The notes beneath the pieces were generated by a model. It made no database searches. It had not been told where the DNA came from and saw only the letters and a list, made by a program, of their open reading frames with translations. Positions 19,337 through 30,953 of a stretch of 64,000 bases of DNA are shown here, piece by piece. Each line of letters begins with the position of its first letter. The stretch's first letter is position 1. The stretch is from assembly GCA_001770725.1 (NCBI GenBank), contig MERU01000004.1, positions 372,001 through 436,000 on the forward strand, in the 5' to 3' direction. Origin of the DNA: Burkholderiales bacterium RIFCSPHIGHO2_01_FULL_63_240. Its GTDB lineage: Bacteria; Pseudomonadota; Gammaproteobacteria; Burkholderiales; Burkholderiaceae_C. The translations under genes were made by a program, and so were the position numbers.

Positions 19337-19537
19337 TCAGCCCTTGGTGTGGTAGACGTAGGCCTGCTGGGCCACGCGGGACTCGTTGAAGTCCTGCTGG
19401 GCCTGGCGGTCTTGCGGGCGGTCCCACAGCAGGTTGCGGCCCTGGCGTTGACGCTCTTCGAGCTGCGGGTCGCGCTGCTTGAGGCTGTCGATGAACTGGG
19501 TCGCGTCGGACTTGTAGGGCTTCCAGAAGAGCGGCAT
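19337..19537 (-). CDS. DUF3460 family small protein
   Basis: A 66-residue soluble protein immediately upstream of scpA (6-bp gap). It has the family pattern YKSDATQFIDSLKQRDP followed by LEERQRQGRNLLWD, and a charged Gln-rich end. The function is unknown. ATG 19537 gives the length usual for DUF3460. In-frame starts at 19573 and 19684 would add non-conserved residues, and none of the three has a good ribosome site. Constant linkage to scpA suggests co-expression with the condensin subunit. Confidence 0.75.
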   Translation of the reverse strand: MPLFWKPYKSDATQFIDSLKQRDPQLEERQRQGRNLLWDRPQDRQAQQDFNESRVAQQAYVYHTKG

Positions 19538-19625
19538 GGTGGGCGTCAGATCGGAGGGGTGGTAACCCACCATTTTAAGGGACGCTGACACATCCTGCCC
19601 CCCTGCGGGCTCGACAATCCGGGCC

Positions 19626-21164
19626 ATGCACGAAATAGAGCTCAAATTCCAGATCCCGGCCGAGCGCCTCGCCGCCGTGCGCACCGAACTCGGCCGCCTG
19701 GGCGCCGACCTGGCCGCCCCGCTGATCCTGCAGGCCGCCTACTTCGACACCACCGACCGCAAGCTGGCGCAGGCCCGCTCGGCCCTGCGCGTGCGCCGCG
19801 AGGGCGACGACTGGGTGCAAACGCTCAAGGCCGCCGGCAGCCACACGATGGTGCGGGTGGAAGACAACCAGCCTGCCCAGGCCCCCGCCGAAGGCCGGGC
19901 CCTGCGCCCCGATCTGAGCCGCCATGGCGAAGCCGCCCGCCAGGCCCTGGTCCACAGCCTGGGCTGGCAGCCCGAGGCCGACCCCAGCGGCGAGCGCTGC
20001 GCCCTCATCGAGCTCTACCGCACCGACATGCGCCGCACCCGCGCCCGACTGAAAGTGGCCGAAGGCACGCCCCACGCCGGTGTGGTCGAGCTGGCGTTGG
20101 ACGAAGGTGCCATCCTGGCGGGGGGCCTGCAAGAGCCCGTGCGCGAACTCGAGATCGAGTTGCTCAGCGGTCACCCGCAGGCCGTCATCCTGGCGGGGCA
20201 GGACTGGGTGCACCGCTTCGGCCTGTGGCTGGACACCCAGACCAAGGCCCACCGGGGCGACCGCCTGGCCCGCCTGGCTGCCACCGTGCCCACGGGCGAG
20301 CGTGAAGGCGCGCATGCCGCCCCGCAGGTGACCCCATCCCAGCCCGCCAAGGTGCCCGCCAGCGCCAGCCTGGACCAGGCCTGGCGCGCCGGCCTGGAGA
20401 CCTGCCTGGCCCACCTCAGCGCCAACATGAGCGAGCTGGGCACCCTGCCCTCCGGCGAAGGCAGCGAGGTCGCCTACGAGTGGCGCCGTGGCCTGCGCCG
20501 CCTCAAGGCCTTTGCCCGACTGATGGCCCACACCGCCCAAGCCTGGCCCGTGGAGGTCGTGTCGCGCGCCAATGCGCTGATCCGCCAGCTGGGCCACTGG
20601 CGCGACGACGAGGCCCTGAGCTGGATCCCTTCGCAACTGCAGGAAGCCGGCGGCCCCAGCGTGCCGGTTCCCCCTGCCCCCCGCCCGCGCGACCTGCCTG
20701 CCTCCGCCGCCGACCTGGCCCGCAGCCCTCAGGCCACCGAGCTGTGCCTGTGCCTGCTCACCGCCCTGGTGCGCTCCGATGACCACCATGGCGAGTCCCG
20801 CCTGCCCTTCGAGCCTTGGCTGCACACCCACTTGCATCGCCAGCACCGGGTCATGCGCCGGCACATCCGCGAACACCAGCGCCTGAGCGACGAAGACGCG
20901 CACCGCCTGCGCCGACGCCTGCGCAACCTGCGCGACATCGTGCAGCTGTTCTCGGTGGCCCGGGTGCCTTCGGACTTCGAGCGGACGCTGGACGAAGCCA
21001 TTTCAGCGCTGGGGCGGCTGCAGGACGAAACGGTCGCACGGGCGCGCTACCAGGCCGCATCGGCCCTCGACCCACGCGCCCTGTTCGCAGCCGGCTGGCT
21101 GCTGGGCAGGCGCCTGCACACCCGGGCCCAGGCCCGACGGGCCCTGCGCCGGTGGGCGCGTTGC

Positions 21165-21179
<15 letters not shown>
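19626..21179 (+). CDS. CYTH-CHAD domain protein (inorganic triphosphatase-like)
   Basis: A 517-residue protein. The N-terminal CYTH domain carries the hallmark ExExK motif (Glu 3, Glu 5, Lys 7 in HEIELKFQIP) and further basic and acidic strand residues (LRVRREGDDWVQTLK and CALIELYRTDMRRTRA) that line the phosphate tunnel. The C-terminal half (about 245-517) is a helical CHAD domain with repeated basic helices (EWRRGLRRLKAFARL and RLRRRLRNLRDIVQLF) that bind polyphosphate in this family. The likely activity is tripolyphosphate hydrolysis, with polyphosphate binding. It is divergent from DUF3460, and its last 15 bases overlap the convergent SulP gene. Confidence 0.88.
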
Positions 21180-22928
<1,749 letters not shown>

Positions 22929-22970
22929 CAGCCCCGATTGCACAGCAAGGGCCGTGCCGGGTCAACGGCC

Positions 22971-25046
22971 TCAGCGGATGCGCATGCCCGGCTCGGCACC
23001 AGGGAAGGGCTCGAGCACGTACACGCCCGGGTTGGCCTTCTCGTCGGCGTGCGAGGCGGCCAGCACCATGCCCTCGCTGACGCCGAACTTCATCTTGCGC
23101 GGTGCCAGGTTGGCCACCAGCACGGTGAGCTTGCCAATCAGCTGCTCGGGCTGGTAGGCCTCCTTGATGCCGCTGAAGACGTTGCGGTGGCGGCCCTCGC
23201 CTGCGTCCAGCGTCAGGCGCAGCAGCTTGGTGCTGCCTTCGACGTGCTCGGCGTTGACGATCCTGGCGATGCGCAAATCCACCTTGACGAAGTCGTCGAT
23301 GGTGATCGTGGGCGCGATGTCCTCACCGCCGGGCTTGACGGCCTCGACCACGGGCGCGGGCGGCGCCTCGAACAAGGCGTCCAGCATCTTCGCGTCCACG
23401 CGCTGCATCAGGTGCTGGTACGCGCCGATGGTGTGCTCACCCAGCAGCTTGTCCGCATCGGAGAACGTCAGCGGCTCGACCTTCAGGAAGGCCTCGACGT
23501 TGGCGGCCACGGCCGGCAGGACAGGCTTGAGGTAGATGCTCAGCAGGCGGAAGGCCTCGATGCACACCGAGCAGACCTCCTGCAGGCGGGCATCGAGGCC
23601 TTCCTGCTTGGCCAGCTCCCAGGGCTTGTTGGCGTCCACGTACTCGTTGACGCGGTCAGCCAGCAGCATGATCTCGCGCAGCACCTTGCCCAGCTCGCGG
23701 GCCTCGTACTGCCTGACGATGCTGGCGCCACCGGCCTGCAGCGCGACCAGCAAAGCCTTGCCTTCGTCGCCGATGGCGGCGGTCAACTTGCCTTCGAAGC
23801 GCTTGGCGATGAAGCCGGCCGCGCGGCTGGCGATGTTGACGAACTTGCCCACCAGGTCGGCGTTGACCCGGGCCATGAAATCGTCCTTGTTGAAATCGAT
23901 GTCTTCGACGTTGGCGTTGAGCTTGGCGGCGATGTAGTAACGCAGCCATTCGGGGTTCATGCCCAGGCTCAGGTACTTCAGCGGGTCCAGGCCCGTGCCG
24001 CGGCTCTTGGACATCTTCTCGCCGTTGTTGACGGTCATGAAGCCGTGCACGTTCACCTGATTGGGCAGCTTGCGGCCGCTGAACTTCAGCATCGCGGGCC
24101 AGAACAGGGTGTGGAAGTAGGTGATGTCCTTGCCGATGAAGTGCACCTGCTCGACCTGCGGGTCGGCCATGAACTCGTCGAACGAGCGGGTCTCGCCATA
24201 ACGGGCCTTGGGGCCACCTGCCGCGAAGTAGCTCTTGAGCGAGGCCAGGTAGCCGATGGGCGCGTCCAGCCACACATAGAAGTACTTGCCCGGCGCTTCG
24301 GGGATTTCAATGCCGAAATAAGGCGCGTCGCGGCTGATGTCCCAATCGCCCAGGCCACCTTCGCCGTTCTCGTCCTTGGTGAACCACTCCTTGATCTTCT
24401 TGCTGACGGCCGGCTGCAGCTTGCCGTCCTGCGTCCAGGCCTGCAGGAAGTCCAGACAGCGCTGGTCCGACAGCCTGAAGAAGTAGTGGTCAGAGGTCTT
24501 GAGCACCGGCGTGGCGCCCGACAGCGAGGAATACGGGTTCTTCAATTCCGTGGGCGCGTAGACAGCACCACACACCTCGCACGAATCGCCGTACTGGTCC
24601 TTGGCTGCGCACTTGGGACACTCGCCCTTGATGAAGCGGTCGGCCAGGAACATGCCCTTTTCGGGGTCGAAGAACTGCTCGACCGGGCGCACGTCGATCA
24701 GGCCCTGGGCCTTGAGTTCGCGGTAGATGGCCTGCGCCAGCTCGTGGTTTTCGGGGCTGTCGGTGCTCGACCAGTGGTCGAAGCTGATGTGAAAGCCATC
24801 CAGGTAGGGCTTGCGGCCGGCGGCGATGTCGGCCACGAACTGCTGCGGCGTCTTGTTCACCTTCTGGGCCGCGATCATGATCGGCGCGCCATGGGCGTCG
24901 TCGGCACCCACGAAATGCACCTGATGCCCCTGCATGCGCTGGAACCGCACCCAGATGTCGGCCTGGATGTACTCCATGATGTGACCGATGTGGAAGTGGC
25001 CGTTGGCGTAAGGCAGCGCGGTGGTGACGAAGAGCTGGCGGGGCAT
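22971..25046 (-). CDS. metG: Methionyl-tRNA synthetase
   Basis: Charges tRNA-Met in the cytoplasm. The 691-residue protein has the HIGH motif ([11 protein letters not shown]) at the N-terminus and KMSKS ([12 protein letters not shown]) near residue 345. It has a zinc-knuckle with paired Cys ([18 protein letters not shown]), an anticodon-binding helical domain and a C-terminal EMAPII-like tRNA-binding/dimerisation domain ([14 protein letters not shown] to GMRIR). Start 25046 gives [16 protein letters not shown]; an in-frame start eight codons upstream is not conserved. It is divergent from apbC/mrp, a common arrangement in betaproteobacteria. Confidence 0.97.
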   Translation of the reverse strand: MPRQLFVTTALPYANGHFHIGHIMEYIQADIWVRFQRMQGHQVHFVGADDAHGAPIMIAAQKVNKTPQQFVADIAAGRKPYLDGFHISFDHWSSTDSPENHELAQAIYRELKAQGLIDVRPVEQFFDPEKGMFLADRFIKGECPKCAAKDQYGDSCEVCGAVYAPTELKNPYSSLSGATPVLKTSDHYFFRLSDQRCLDFLQAWTQDGKLQPAVSKKIKEWFTKDENGEGGLGDWDISRDAPYFGIEIPEAPGKYFYVWLDAPIGYLASLKSYFAAGGPKARYGETRSFDEFMADPQVEQVHFIGKDITYFHTLFWPAMLKFSGRKLPNQVNVHGFMTVNNGEKMSKSRGTGLDPLKYLSLGMNPEWLRYYIAAKLNANVEDIDFNKDDFMARVNADLVGKFVNIASRAAGFIAKRFEGKLTAAIGDEGKALLVALQAGGASIVRQYEARELGKVLREIMLLADRVNEYVDANKPWELAKQEGLDARLQEVCSVCIEAFRLLSIYLKPVLPAVAANVEAFLKVEPLTFSDADKLLGEHTIGAYQHLMQRVDAKMLDALFEAPPAPVVEAVKPGGEDIAPTITIDDFVKVDLRIARIVNAEHVEGSTKLLRLTLDAGEGRHRNVFSGIKEAYQPEQLIGKLTVLVANLAPRKMKFGVSEGMVLAASHADEKANPGVYVLEPFPGAEPGMRIR

Positions 25047-25218
25047 GGTTTGAAGGGATGGCGATCGCAAGGCAGGGATTTTAGGCTGCCAGGGCCGACC
25101 AGCTCACCCACATGGAGGAAGGCCTTGTTGACAGCCGCTTCCCAGGGGCGTTCCCGGCTAGACTGAACGACCCGCTTTCGCGCCCTGCTTCCCCTCCTTG
25201 TTTGCCTGTTTCCCTCGC

Positions 25219-26358
25219 ATGACCGCCGTCCCAACGCCCCTCGAAGCCGCCGCCCTCGACGCCCTGCGCCAATTGCCCGACCCGCTCACGGGACAGGACT
25301 GGGTGTCTGCCCGCCGCGTGCGCCAACTCAAGGTGGTGGCCGGCCGGGCCGAGGTCGACATCGTGCTGGGCTATCCGGCGCGTTCGCAGTGGCCCGCCTA
25401 CACCCAGCTGGTCGAGGCCGCCCTCCTGCGCGTTGACGGCGTCCGTGAGGTGGCGGTCAACTGGTCCACAGACGTCGTCGCCCACCAGGCCATGCGCGGC
25501 CAGGCCCTGCTGCCTGGCGTGAAGAACCTGGTTGCCGTGGCCTCCGGCAAGGGCGGCGTGGGCAAGAGCACCACCGCCGTCAACCTGGCCCTGGCGCTGG
25601 CCGCCGAGGGCGCGCGCGTGGGCATGCTCGACGCCGACATCTACGGGCCCAGCCAGCCCCTGATGCTGGGCCTGGCTGGCAAGCCCGACAGCCCGGACGG
25701 CAAGACCATCACCCCGCCTGTCAACCACGGCCTGCAGACCATGTCCATCGGCCTGCTGATCGAGGGCCAGGCACCGGCCATCTGGCGCGGCCCCATGGCC
25801 ACCCAGGCTTTTGATCAGATGCTGCGCCTGAGCAACTGGGGCGCCCCCGACGAGCCGCTCGACTACCTCATCGTCGACATGCCCCCGGGCACCGGCGACA
25901 TCCACCTGAGCCTGAGCCAGCGCGCCCCCCTGACGGCCGCCATCATCGTCACCACGCCGCAAGACATCGCCCTGCTCGACGCCAAGAAGGGCCTGCAGAT
26001 GTTCGAGAAGGTGTCGGTGCCGGTGCTGGGCATCGTCGAGAACATGGCCACCTACTGCTGCCCGAACTGCGGCCACGAGGCGCACATCTTCGGGCAGGAC
26101 GGCGGCAAGCGCCTGGCCGAAACCTGCGGCGTGCCCCTGTTGGGCTCCATGCCGCTGGACATCGGCATCCGCGAGCAGGCCGACAGCGGCCACCCCACCC
26201 TGGTGGCCGAACCCGACGGCAAGGTGGCCGGCCTTTACAAGGCCATGGCCCGCCAGGTGGCCGCCGGCCTGTCGAAACTGCCCAAGGACTACAGCGGCAA
26301 GCTGCCGGGCGTCAGCGTCGAGTCCGGTGGCAACAGCGGCGCTGGCAAGCAAGGCTGA
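25219..26358 (+). CDS. apbC: Iron-sulfur cluster carrier ATPase (ApbC/Mrp)
   Basis: A 379-residue cytosolic P-loop ATPase that carries and delivers Fe-S clusters. An N-terminal MIP18-like domain (about 1-95) precedes a deviant Walker A with the signature Lys (SGKGGVGKST, about 108-117), LDADIYGPSQPLMLG, and Walker B VDMPPGTGD. The bridging CxxC that holds the cluster is CCPNCGH (about 282). All motifs are intact. ATG 25219 starts at the conserved N-terminal domain. The neighbour downstream is an unrelated sensor kinase 26 bp away, perhaps by read-through. Confidence 0.94.
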   Translation: MTAVPTPLEAAALDALRQLPDPLTGQDWVSARRVRQLKVVAGRAEVDIVLGYPARSQWPAYTQLVEAALLRVDGVREVAVNWSTDVVAHQAMRGQALLPGVKNLVAVASGKGGVGKSTTAVNLALALAAEGARVGMLDADIYGPSQPLMLGLAGKPDSPDGKTITPPVNHGLQTMSIGLLIEGQAPAIWRGPMATQAFDQMLRLSNWGAPDEPLDYLIVDMPPGTGDIHLSLSQRAPLTAAIIVTTPQDIALLDAKKGLQMFEKVSVPVLGIVENMATYCCPNCGHEAHIFGQDGGKRLAETCGVPLLGSMPLDIGIREQADSGHPTLVAEPDGKVAGLYKAMARQVAAGLSKLPKDYSGKLPGVSVESGGNSGAGKQG

Positions 26359-26384
26359 CCCGAACGCCCAAAGGAAAGGCAGCC

Positions 26385-29015
26385 ATGGCACCGATGCTGT
26401 CCGCCGACGACGCCTGGTTCGACCTGGTGCCCCTGGCCCTGATCGAGTTCAACGAACACGGTCGGGTGCTGCGTGCCAACTCGGCGCTCAGCGCCCTGCT
26501 CGGCTACGCCACCCTGCCCGGCAGCAACCTCGCCGAGGGCCCTTCGGCCCTGCAGCGCCTGTGCGGCTGGGACTCGCCCCTGACCCTGCTGGCCCTGGGC
26601 CCCGAAGACCCACCCCTGCAGTCCCGCGTGAACCAGTCGCGCGGTCAGGCGGGCCTGGTGGGTCTGCACAGCCAGGTCTGGACGGTGGCCAACCCTGACC
26701 CAGAGCAATCGCGCCGCTTCCTGTGTGCCATTCGCGAGGCCGCCGGCAGCCAGGCGCCCGACACGCCCGGCATCCGCATCACCTCTGACGCCGATGCCGA
26801 CCCGCTGCCCGACCAGGCCGTGCTGCTGCACGAGCTCAGCACCATCCTCGAGAGCACGCCGGCAGGCATCGCCTACCTCAGAGACGACGTGCTGGTGCGC
26901 TGCAACCGCCGCTTCGAGCGCATGCTGGGCCTGCCGCCCGGCTCGCTGCCCGGCCAGAGCCTGTCCGTGCTGCTGGGAGCCGACCCACGCATCGAACGCG
27001 CCGTCACCGAGGCCGCGCGCCAGGTGCAGGAACACAGCCAGCACGAAACCGACATCGAGATCGTCCTGCCTGGCCAGAGCACCCGCTGGTACGCCCTGTC
27101 GGTGCGGCGCATCGGCGAATCGGTCGAGCCGCTGGAGCTCATCGTCGTGCTCTCCGACATCACCCGTTCGCGGCAGCAGCAGGCCCAACTCGAGTCGCTC
27201 GGCCGCGACCGTGACCTGATGTTCACCCTCTCCGGCGTGGGCATCGCCTTTGTGCGCGACGGCCACATCCAGCGCGCCAACCCGGCCCTGTCCGACCTCA
27301 TCGGCGAGCCCGATGCCGACCTCACCGGGCGCGCCGTGCAGGCCCTGTACGCACCGGAGCTCGACCTCAACACCGAGGCCGACGTCACCAGCGTGCTGCG
27401 CAGCCTGGGCCATTGGCAGGGCGAGCGGGCCCTGCGGATGCGGGCGGCAGGCCAGGGGCAAACCCAAGGCATCTGGGCCGAAGTGGCCATGCGCCTGGTC
27501 AACCCCGGGCGCCCCGAAGAGGGCTTCATCGCCTCCTTCGTGAACGTCGACGCCCGCCACCGCGCCGAGTGGAACCTCACACTGCAAGCCGATCGCACCC
27601 GCGCCATCCTCGACTCGGTCTTCGTCGGCATCGTGACCATCGACACCCATGGCATCGCCTGGATGAACCGCTCGGCGCGCCGCATGTTCGCCGGCGACCT
27701 CGCCGATTTCGTCGGCCAGCCGCTGAGCACCGTTGCCAACCCCGACCTCGACCACCCCTTCCGCCTGACCGACTACCTCGACGGCCTGGAGGACGGGCAA
27801 TCGCACACCTTCGAGTGCCAGGTGGTGGGCCGCGACGGCCGCGTGTTCTGGGTGGTGGGCAACGCCGTGGTCACGCTCGATGAACTCGGCCAGCGCCAGG
27901 CCACCTACGCCCTGCTCGACATCGACCGCCGGCGTCAGGCCGAAGCCGAAACGGCCGAGGCGCAGGCCACGCTGCAGCGCATCATCGCGATGGCACCCAT
28001 GGCCATCCAGCTGATCGACGCGCACCACCTCACGCTGCTGCAGGCCAACCAGGCCAGCGCGCAGTTCATGGGGCAGGAGCCGTTCAAGGTCATCGGCCAG
28101 CCACTGGAGGCGGCCTTCCCCGCCGAGCGTGGCCGCCAGTTGCGCGCCGAGGTGCAGGCCGCGCTTGACAGCGGCAAGGCGCGCCACAAGGAACACACCG
28201 TGGCCGGCCGCAACGGCAACCAGATCTGGGACGTCAACTACCTGCCCCTGAACGCCGATGGCGAAGCCGCAGATCAGATCCTGTTGGTGGCCTCCGACAT
28301 CACCGAGCAGCGCGCCGCCGAGCAGGCACGCCTGGAGGCCGCCATCGCCCAGCGCGAGATGCTGGTCAAGGAAGTGCACCACCGCATCAAGAACAACCTG
28401 CAGGGCGTGGCGGGCCTGTTGCAACAGATCGCCGCGCGCAAGCCCGAAGTGGCCTCGGCCATCTCCGAGGTGGTCGGGCAGGTTCAGGCCATCGCCCAGG
28501 TCTATGGCCTGCAGGTGGGAACGGGCGGCCCGCTGCGCCTCAAAGCCGTCGTCGAAGCCATCGCCCAATCGGTGCAACGCACCTTCGGTCGCCCCATCCA
28601 GCTCGAACTTGAAGGGCCGAACGCGGGCGACTGGCAACTGCCCGAGGCCGAGTCCATCCCGATCGCGCTGAGCCTCAACGAGCTGCTCACCAATGCCCAC
28701 AAGCATGGCCCCGGCCAGCAGGCCATCCGCTGCCAGCTCGCGTCGAGCGAAACCGGCGTGCGCATCGAGATCCGCAGCCCTGGCCAGTTGCCCGAAGGCT
28801 TCAACATCGACCGCGTGCCCGGCGGCGTCTCCGGGCTGGGTCTGGTGCGCGCCCTGTTGCCTCGCCGCAGCGCCAAGCTGTCGCTGGCGCAAGACCAGGC
28901 CGAGGTGCTGACCCGGCTGGACCTCACCCCGCCAGGCATCCTCCTCGTCGTCCAGCCACCCCCGCTGATCGCAGGAGAACCCGCTGGCCACCAGATCGCG
29001 CTGTGGCCACAATGA
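26385..29015 (+). CDS. Multi-PAS sensor histidine kinase, HisKA_2 type
   Basis: An 876-residue soluble kinase without signal peptide or membrane helix. At least four PAS-like segments can be placed: near 15-60, 150-270 (SVRRIGESVEPLELIVVLSD), 290-390 and 400-640 (IVTIDTHGIAWMNRSARRMF, then PMAIQLIDAHHLTLLQANQA). The dimerisation/phosphorylation motif KEVHHRIKNNLQGVAGLLQQ (about 661-680) is of the HisKA_2 class, followed by a HATPase domain with NELLTNAHKHGP. This kinase class often pairs with ANTAR response regulators (EutW/EutV, PdtaS/PdtaR), and exactly such a regulator lies 91 bp downstream. The signal is unknown but probably cytosolic. Confidence 0.88.
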   Translation: MAPMLSADDAWFDLVPLALIEFNEHGRVLRANSALSALLGYATLPGSNLAEGPSALQRLCGWDSPLTLLALGPEDPPLQSRVNQSRGQAGLVGLHSQVWTVANPDPEQSRRFLCAIREAAGSQAPDTPGIRITSDADADPLPDQAVLLHELSTILESTPAGIAYLRDDVLVRCNRRFERMLGLPPGSLPGQSLSVLLGADPRIERAVTEAARQVQEHSQHETDIEIVLPGQSTRWYALSVRRIGESVEPLELIVVLSDITRSRQQQAQLESLGRDRDLMFTLSGVGIAFVRDGHIQRANPALSDLIGEPDADLTGRAVQALYAPELDLNTEADVTSVLRSLGHWQGERALRMRAAGQGQTQGIWAEVAMRLVNPGRPEEGFIASFVNVDARHRAEWNLTLQADRTRAILDSVFVGIVTIDTHGIAWMNRSARRMFAGDLADFVGQPLSTVANPDLDHPFRLTDYLDGLEDGQSHTFECQVVGRDGRVFWVVGNAVVTLDELGQRQATYALLDIDRRRQAEAETAEAQATLQRIIAMAPMAIQLIDAHHLTLLQANQASAQFMGQEPFKVIGQPLEAAFPAERGRQLRAEVQAALDSGKARHKEHTVAGRNGNQIWDVNYLPLNADGEAADQILLVASDITEQRAAEQARLEAAIAQREMLVKEVHHRIKNNLQGVAGLLQQIAARKPEVASAISEVVGQVQAIAQVYGLQVGTGGPLRLKAVVEAIAQSVQRTFGRPIQLELEGPNAGDWQLPEAESIPIALSLNELLTNAHKHGPGQQAIRCQLASSETGVRIEIRSPGQLPEGFNIDRVPGGVSGLGLVRALLPRRSAKLSLAQDQAEVLTRLDLTPPGILLVVQPPPLIAGEPAGHQIALWPQ

Positions 29016-29106
29016 GCAAGCGTCCGCCGCGCGGTAGACTTGGCCCATGTTCCAGGGGTGCGGACCCCCTGGTGGGCTGTTCGCTGATGCGCTCGAGAGG
29101 CTGCGC

Positions 29107-29733
29107 GTGAATCAAAAAGGCAAGATCCTGGTGGTGGACGATGACCGGCTGGTGCTGGCCACCCTCACCCATGGCCTCTCGCAGGCGGGCTACGAAGTCA
29201 TCGACGCGGACAACGGCGACGACGCCATCCTGCTGGCGCGCGAGCACAAGCCGGAGCTGGCGCTGCTGGACATCCGCATGGAAGGCAAGTCCGGCTTCGA
29301 CGTGGCCGCCTACCTGCGCGAGTACTGCCAGATCCCCTTCATGTTCCTGTCGGCCTTCGCCGACGAGGCGACCATCAAGCAGGTCAAGGCACTCGGCGCC
29401 CTGACCTACCTGGTCAAGCCGCTGGACATCCAGCAGATCGTGCCGGCCGTCGAGGCCGCGTTCGCCAACCGCCCCAACCAGCAAGCTGCCCCGGCTCAGC
29501 CCGCAGCGGCTGTTGCAAATGCCCCCGCGGCGGCAACGCCCGCCTCTGCCGACCCGCTCACCGACACCATCGCGCTGGCCGTCGGCATCGTCATGCACCG
29601 ATATTCGCTGACGCGTCGCCAGGCACTCGAACGCCTGCAGCAGCAGGCCCGTCAGGAAGGCTGCACCGTGGCGGCCCTCGGCGAGCGCCTGATCAACGCA
29701 CAGGAAGTGCTGGCCGGCCTGGGCTCGATCTGA
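29107..29733 (+). CDS. Response regulator with REC and ANTAR RNA-binding domains
   Basis: A 208-residue response regulator. The receiver domain has the acidic pocket (LVVDDDR), phospho-acceptor Asp 55 (LALLDIRMEG) and the switch Thr/Ser and Lys (FLSAFAD and YLVKPLD). An Ala/Pro-rich linker leads to an ANTAR domain (AVGIVMHRYSLTRRQALERL, then RQEGCTVAALGERLI), which in characterised members binds paired RNA hairpins and prevents transcription termination. GTG 29107 is preferred because GAGAGG precedes it and it starts at the REC domain; ATG 29047 would add 20 unrelated residues. The output is probably anti-termination of unknown transcripts. Confidence 0.88.
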   Translation: MNQKGKILVVDDDRLVLATLTHGLSQAGYEVIDADNGDDAILLAREHKPELALLDIRMEGKSGFDVAAYLREYCQIPFMFLSAFADEATIKQVKALGALTYLVKPLDIQQIVPAVEAAFANRPNQQAAPAQPAAAVANAPAAATPASADPLTDTIALAVGIVMHRYSLTRRQALERLQQQARQEGCTVAALGERLINAQEVLAGLGSI

Positions 29734-29751
29734 GCGCCCGAGGAGCCAGGC

Positions 29752-30843
29752 TCAGGCGGCGCTGTCGAGGGGGTTGTCGAGGCGGTCCGTCAGCGTGAAG
29801 TAAAAGCAGGCGCCCTGCCCGATTTGCGCCTCTGCCCAGACCCGCCCCCCATGGCGGCGGATGATGTGGCGCACACCCGCCAACCCGACCCCGTTGCCCT
29901 CGAAATCCTTGGCGCTGTGCAAGCGCTGGAACATGCCGAAAAGTTTGTCGGCGTGCTGCATGTCAAACCCCGCGCCGTTGTCCCGAACAAAATAAACGGG
30001 GGGATTGGTGGCGGGCATGCACCCGAATTCGATGCGGGGGGACGGCACTTTGGCGCTGTATTTCAGGGCATTGCCGAGCAGGTTTTCGACCACCCGACGC
30101 AGCAGGGTGATGTCGGCCTGAGCGCACAAACCGGGCTGAATCACCCATTCGACCTGTGAGGACATGGCCCGCACCATGGACTGTTCATCGGCCACGTCGC
30201 GCACCAGCGCCGACAGGTCGATGTCCTGGCGCCCCAGGGGCTCGGTGGCCAGTTGCGCCTGCGCCAGGACGGCGTCGATCATGCCGTTCATGCGGGCGGA
30301 GGCCGCCAGCACGCGCTCGAGGTGGTCCTGACCCAGTTTGTCGAGGTGACGACCGTAATCTTCCTGGACGATGCGCGTGAAGCCATCGATCACACGCAAA
30401 GGCGCGCGCAGGTCGTGCGAGAGGGCATAGCGCAGCGCCTCCTGCTCGGCTTCGCGAGCAAGGTCAGGCTCCATGTCGGCAGGAAGGCCGCAGGCCGACT
30501 TCGCCTCGTGCGACGCCTCATGCGGCACCACCGCAGGCTTGCCCGTGTCAGCAGGCAGACCGTGCTCAGGCAAGGCCACAGGGTCGCCAACGGGCGCAAC
30601 CACGGCTGAAGCGGCCTGCCCGGCGGCAGGCGCCGCTGGGGGCAACAACCTGAGGATCGTGCGCACCACCACCGCCACCGCCAGCCAGAAACCCGCGGCC
30701 AGCACCCACGCCCAGGCCGGCGCGTCCGTGACCAGCAGGCCGATCGCCAAACCCAGGCCGGCAATACCCCAGCCAGGGATCAACGCCCCCAATTCGGGCC
30801 TCGCAGCCCCGGGCTCATCCGACGGTCCGTTGTGAATCCGCAT
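29752..30843 (-). CDS. Membrane sensor histidine kinase (HisKA class)
   Basis: A 363-residue kinase with two closely spaced N-terminal membrane helices (WGIAGLGLAIGLLVTDAPAW and VLAAGFWLAVAVVVRTIL) and almost no periplasmic loop. An Ala/Pro-rich linker then leads to HisKA (ALSHDLRAPLRVIDGFTRIV; the His after LS is the phospho-acceptor). The ATPase domain has NLLGNALKYSA, DNGAGFDMQHADKLFGMFQR and GNGVGLAGVRHII. This catalytic part resembles phytochrome-type kinases. It is convergent with the ANTAR regulator (18 bp). No cognate regulator is adjacent on this strand. Confidence 0.85.
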   Translation of the reverse strand: MRIHNGPSDEPGAARPELGALIPGWGIAGLGLAIGLLVTDAPAWAWVLAAGFWLAVAVVVRTILRLLPPAAPAAGQAASAVVAPVGDPVALPEHGLPADTGKPAVVPHEASHEAKSACGLPADMEPDLAREAEQEALRYALSHDLRAPLRVIDGFTRIVQEDYGRHLDKLGQDHLERVLAASARMNGMIDAVLAQAQLATEPLGRQDIDLSALVRDVADEQSMVRAMSSQVEWVIQPGLCAQADITLLRRVVENLLGNALKYSAKVPSPRIEFGCMPATNPPVYFVRDNGAGFDMQHADKLFGMFQRLHSAKDFEGNGVGLAGVRHIIRRHGGRVWAEAQIGQGACFYFTLTDRLDNPLDSAA

Positions 30844-30953
30844 TCAAACGATTGTAAGGAGGGCCGAAAGGGGTTTCTTCTGCTGGCCTGAAACTTTTCA
30901 GCCAAGCTAAAGTTCGTGAGATTTTTGACGATTGTCCCCTGATTCCCGGTTGG

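Noticed and set aside
26289..29048. Long minus-strand frame opposite the HisKA_2 kinase gene
   Set aside because: The plus strand encodes a kinase with complete motifs; the antisense translation has no domain pattern. The same applies to minus-strand frames at 31542-33953 and 42791-45586.
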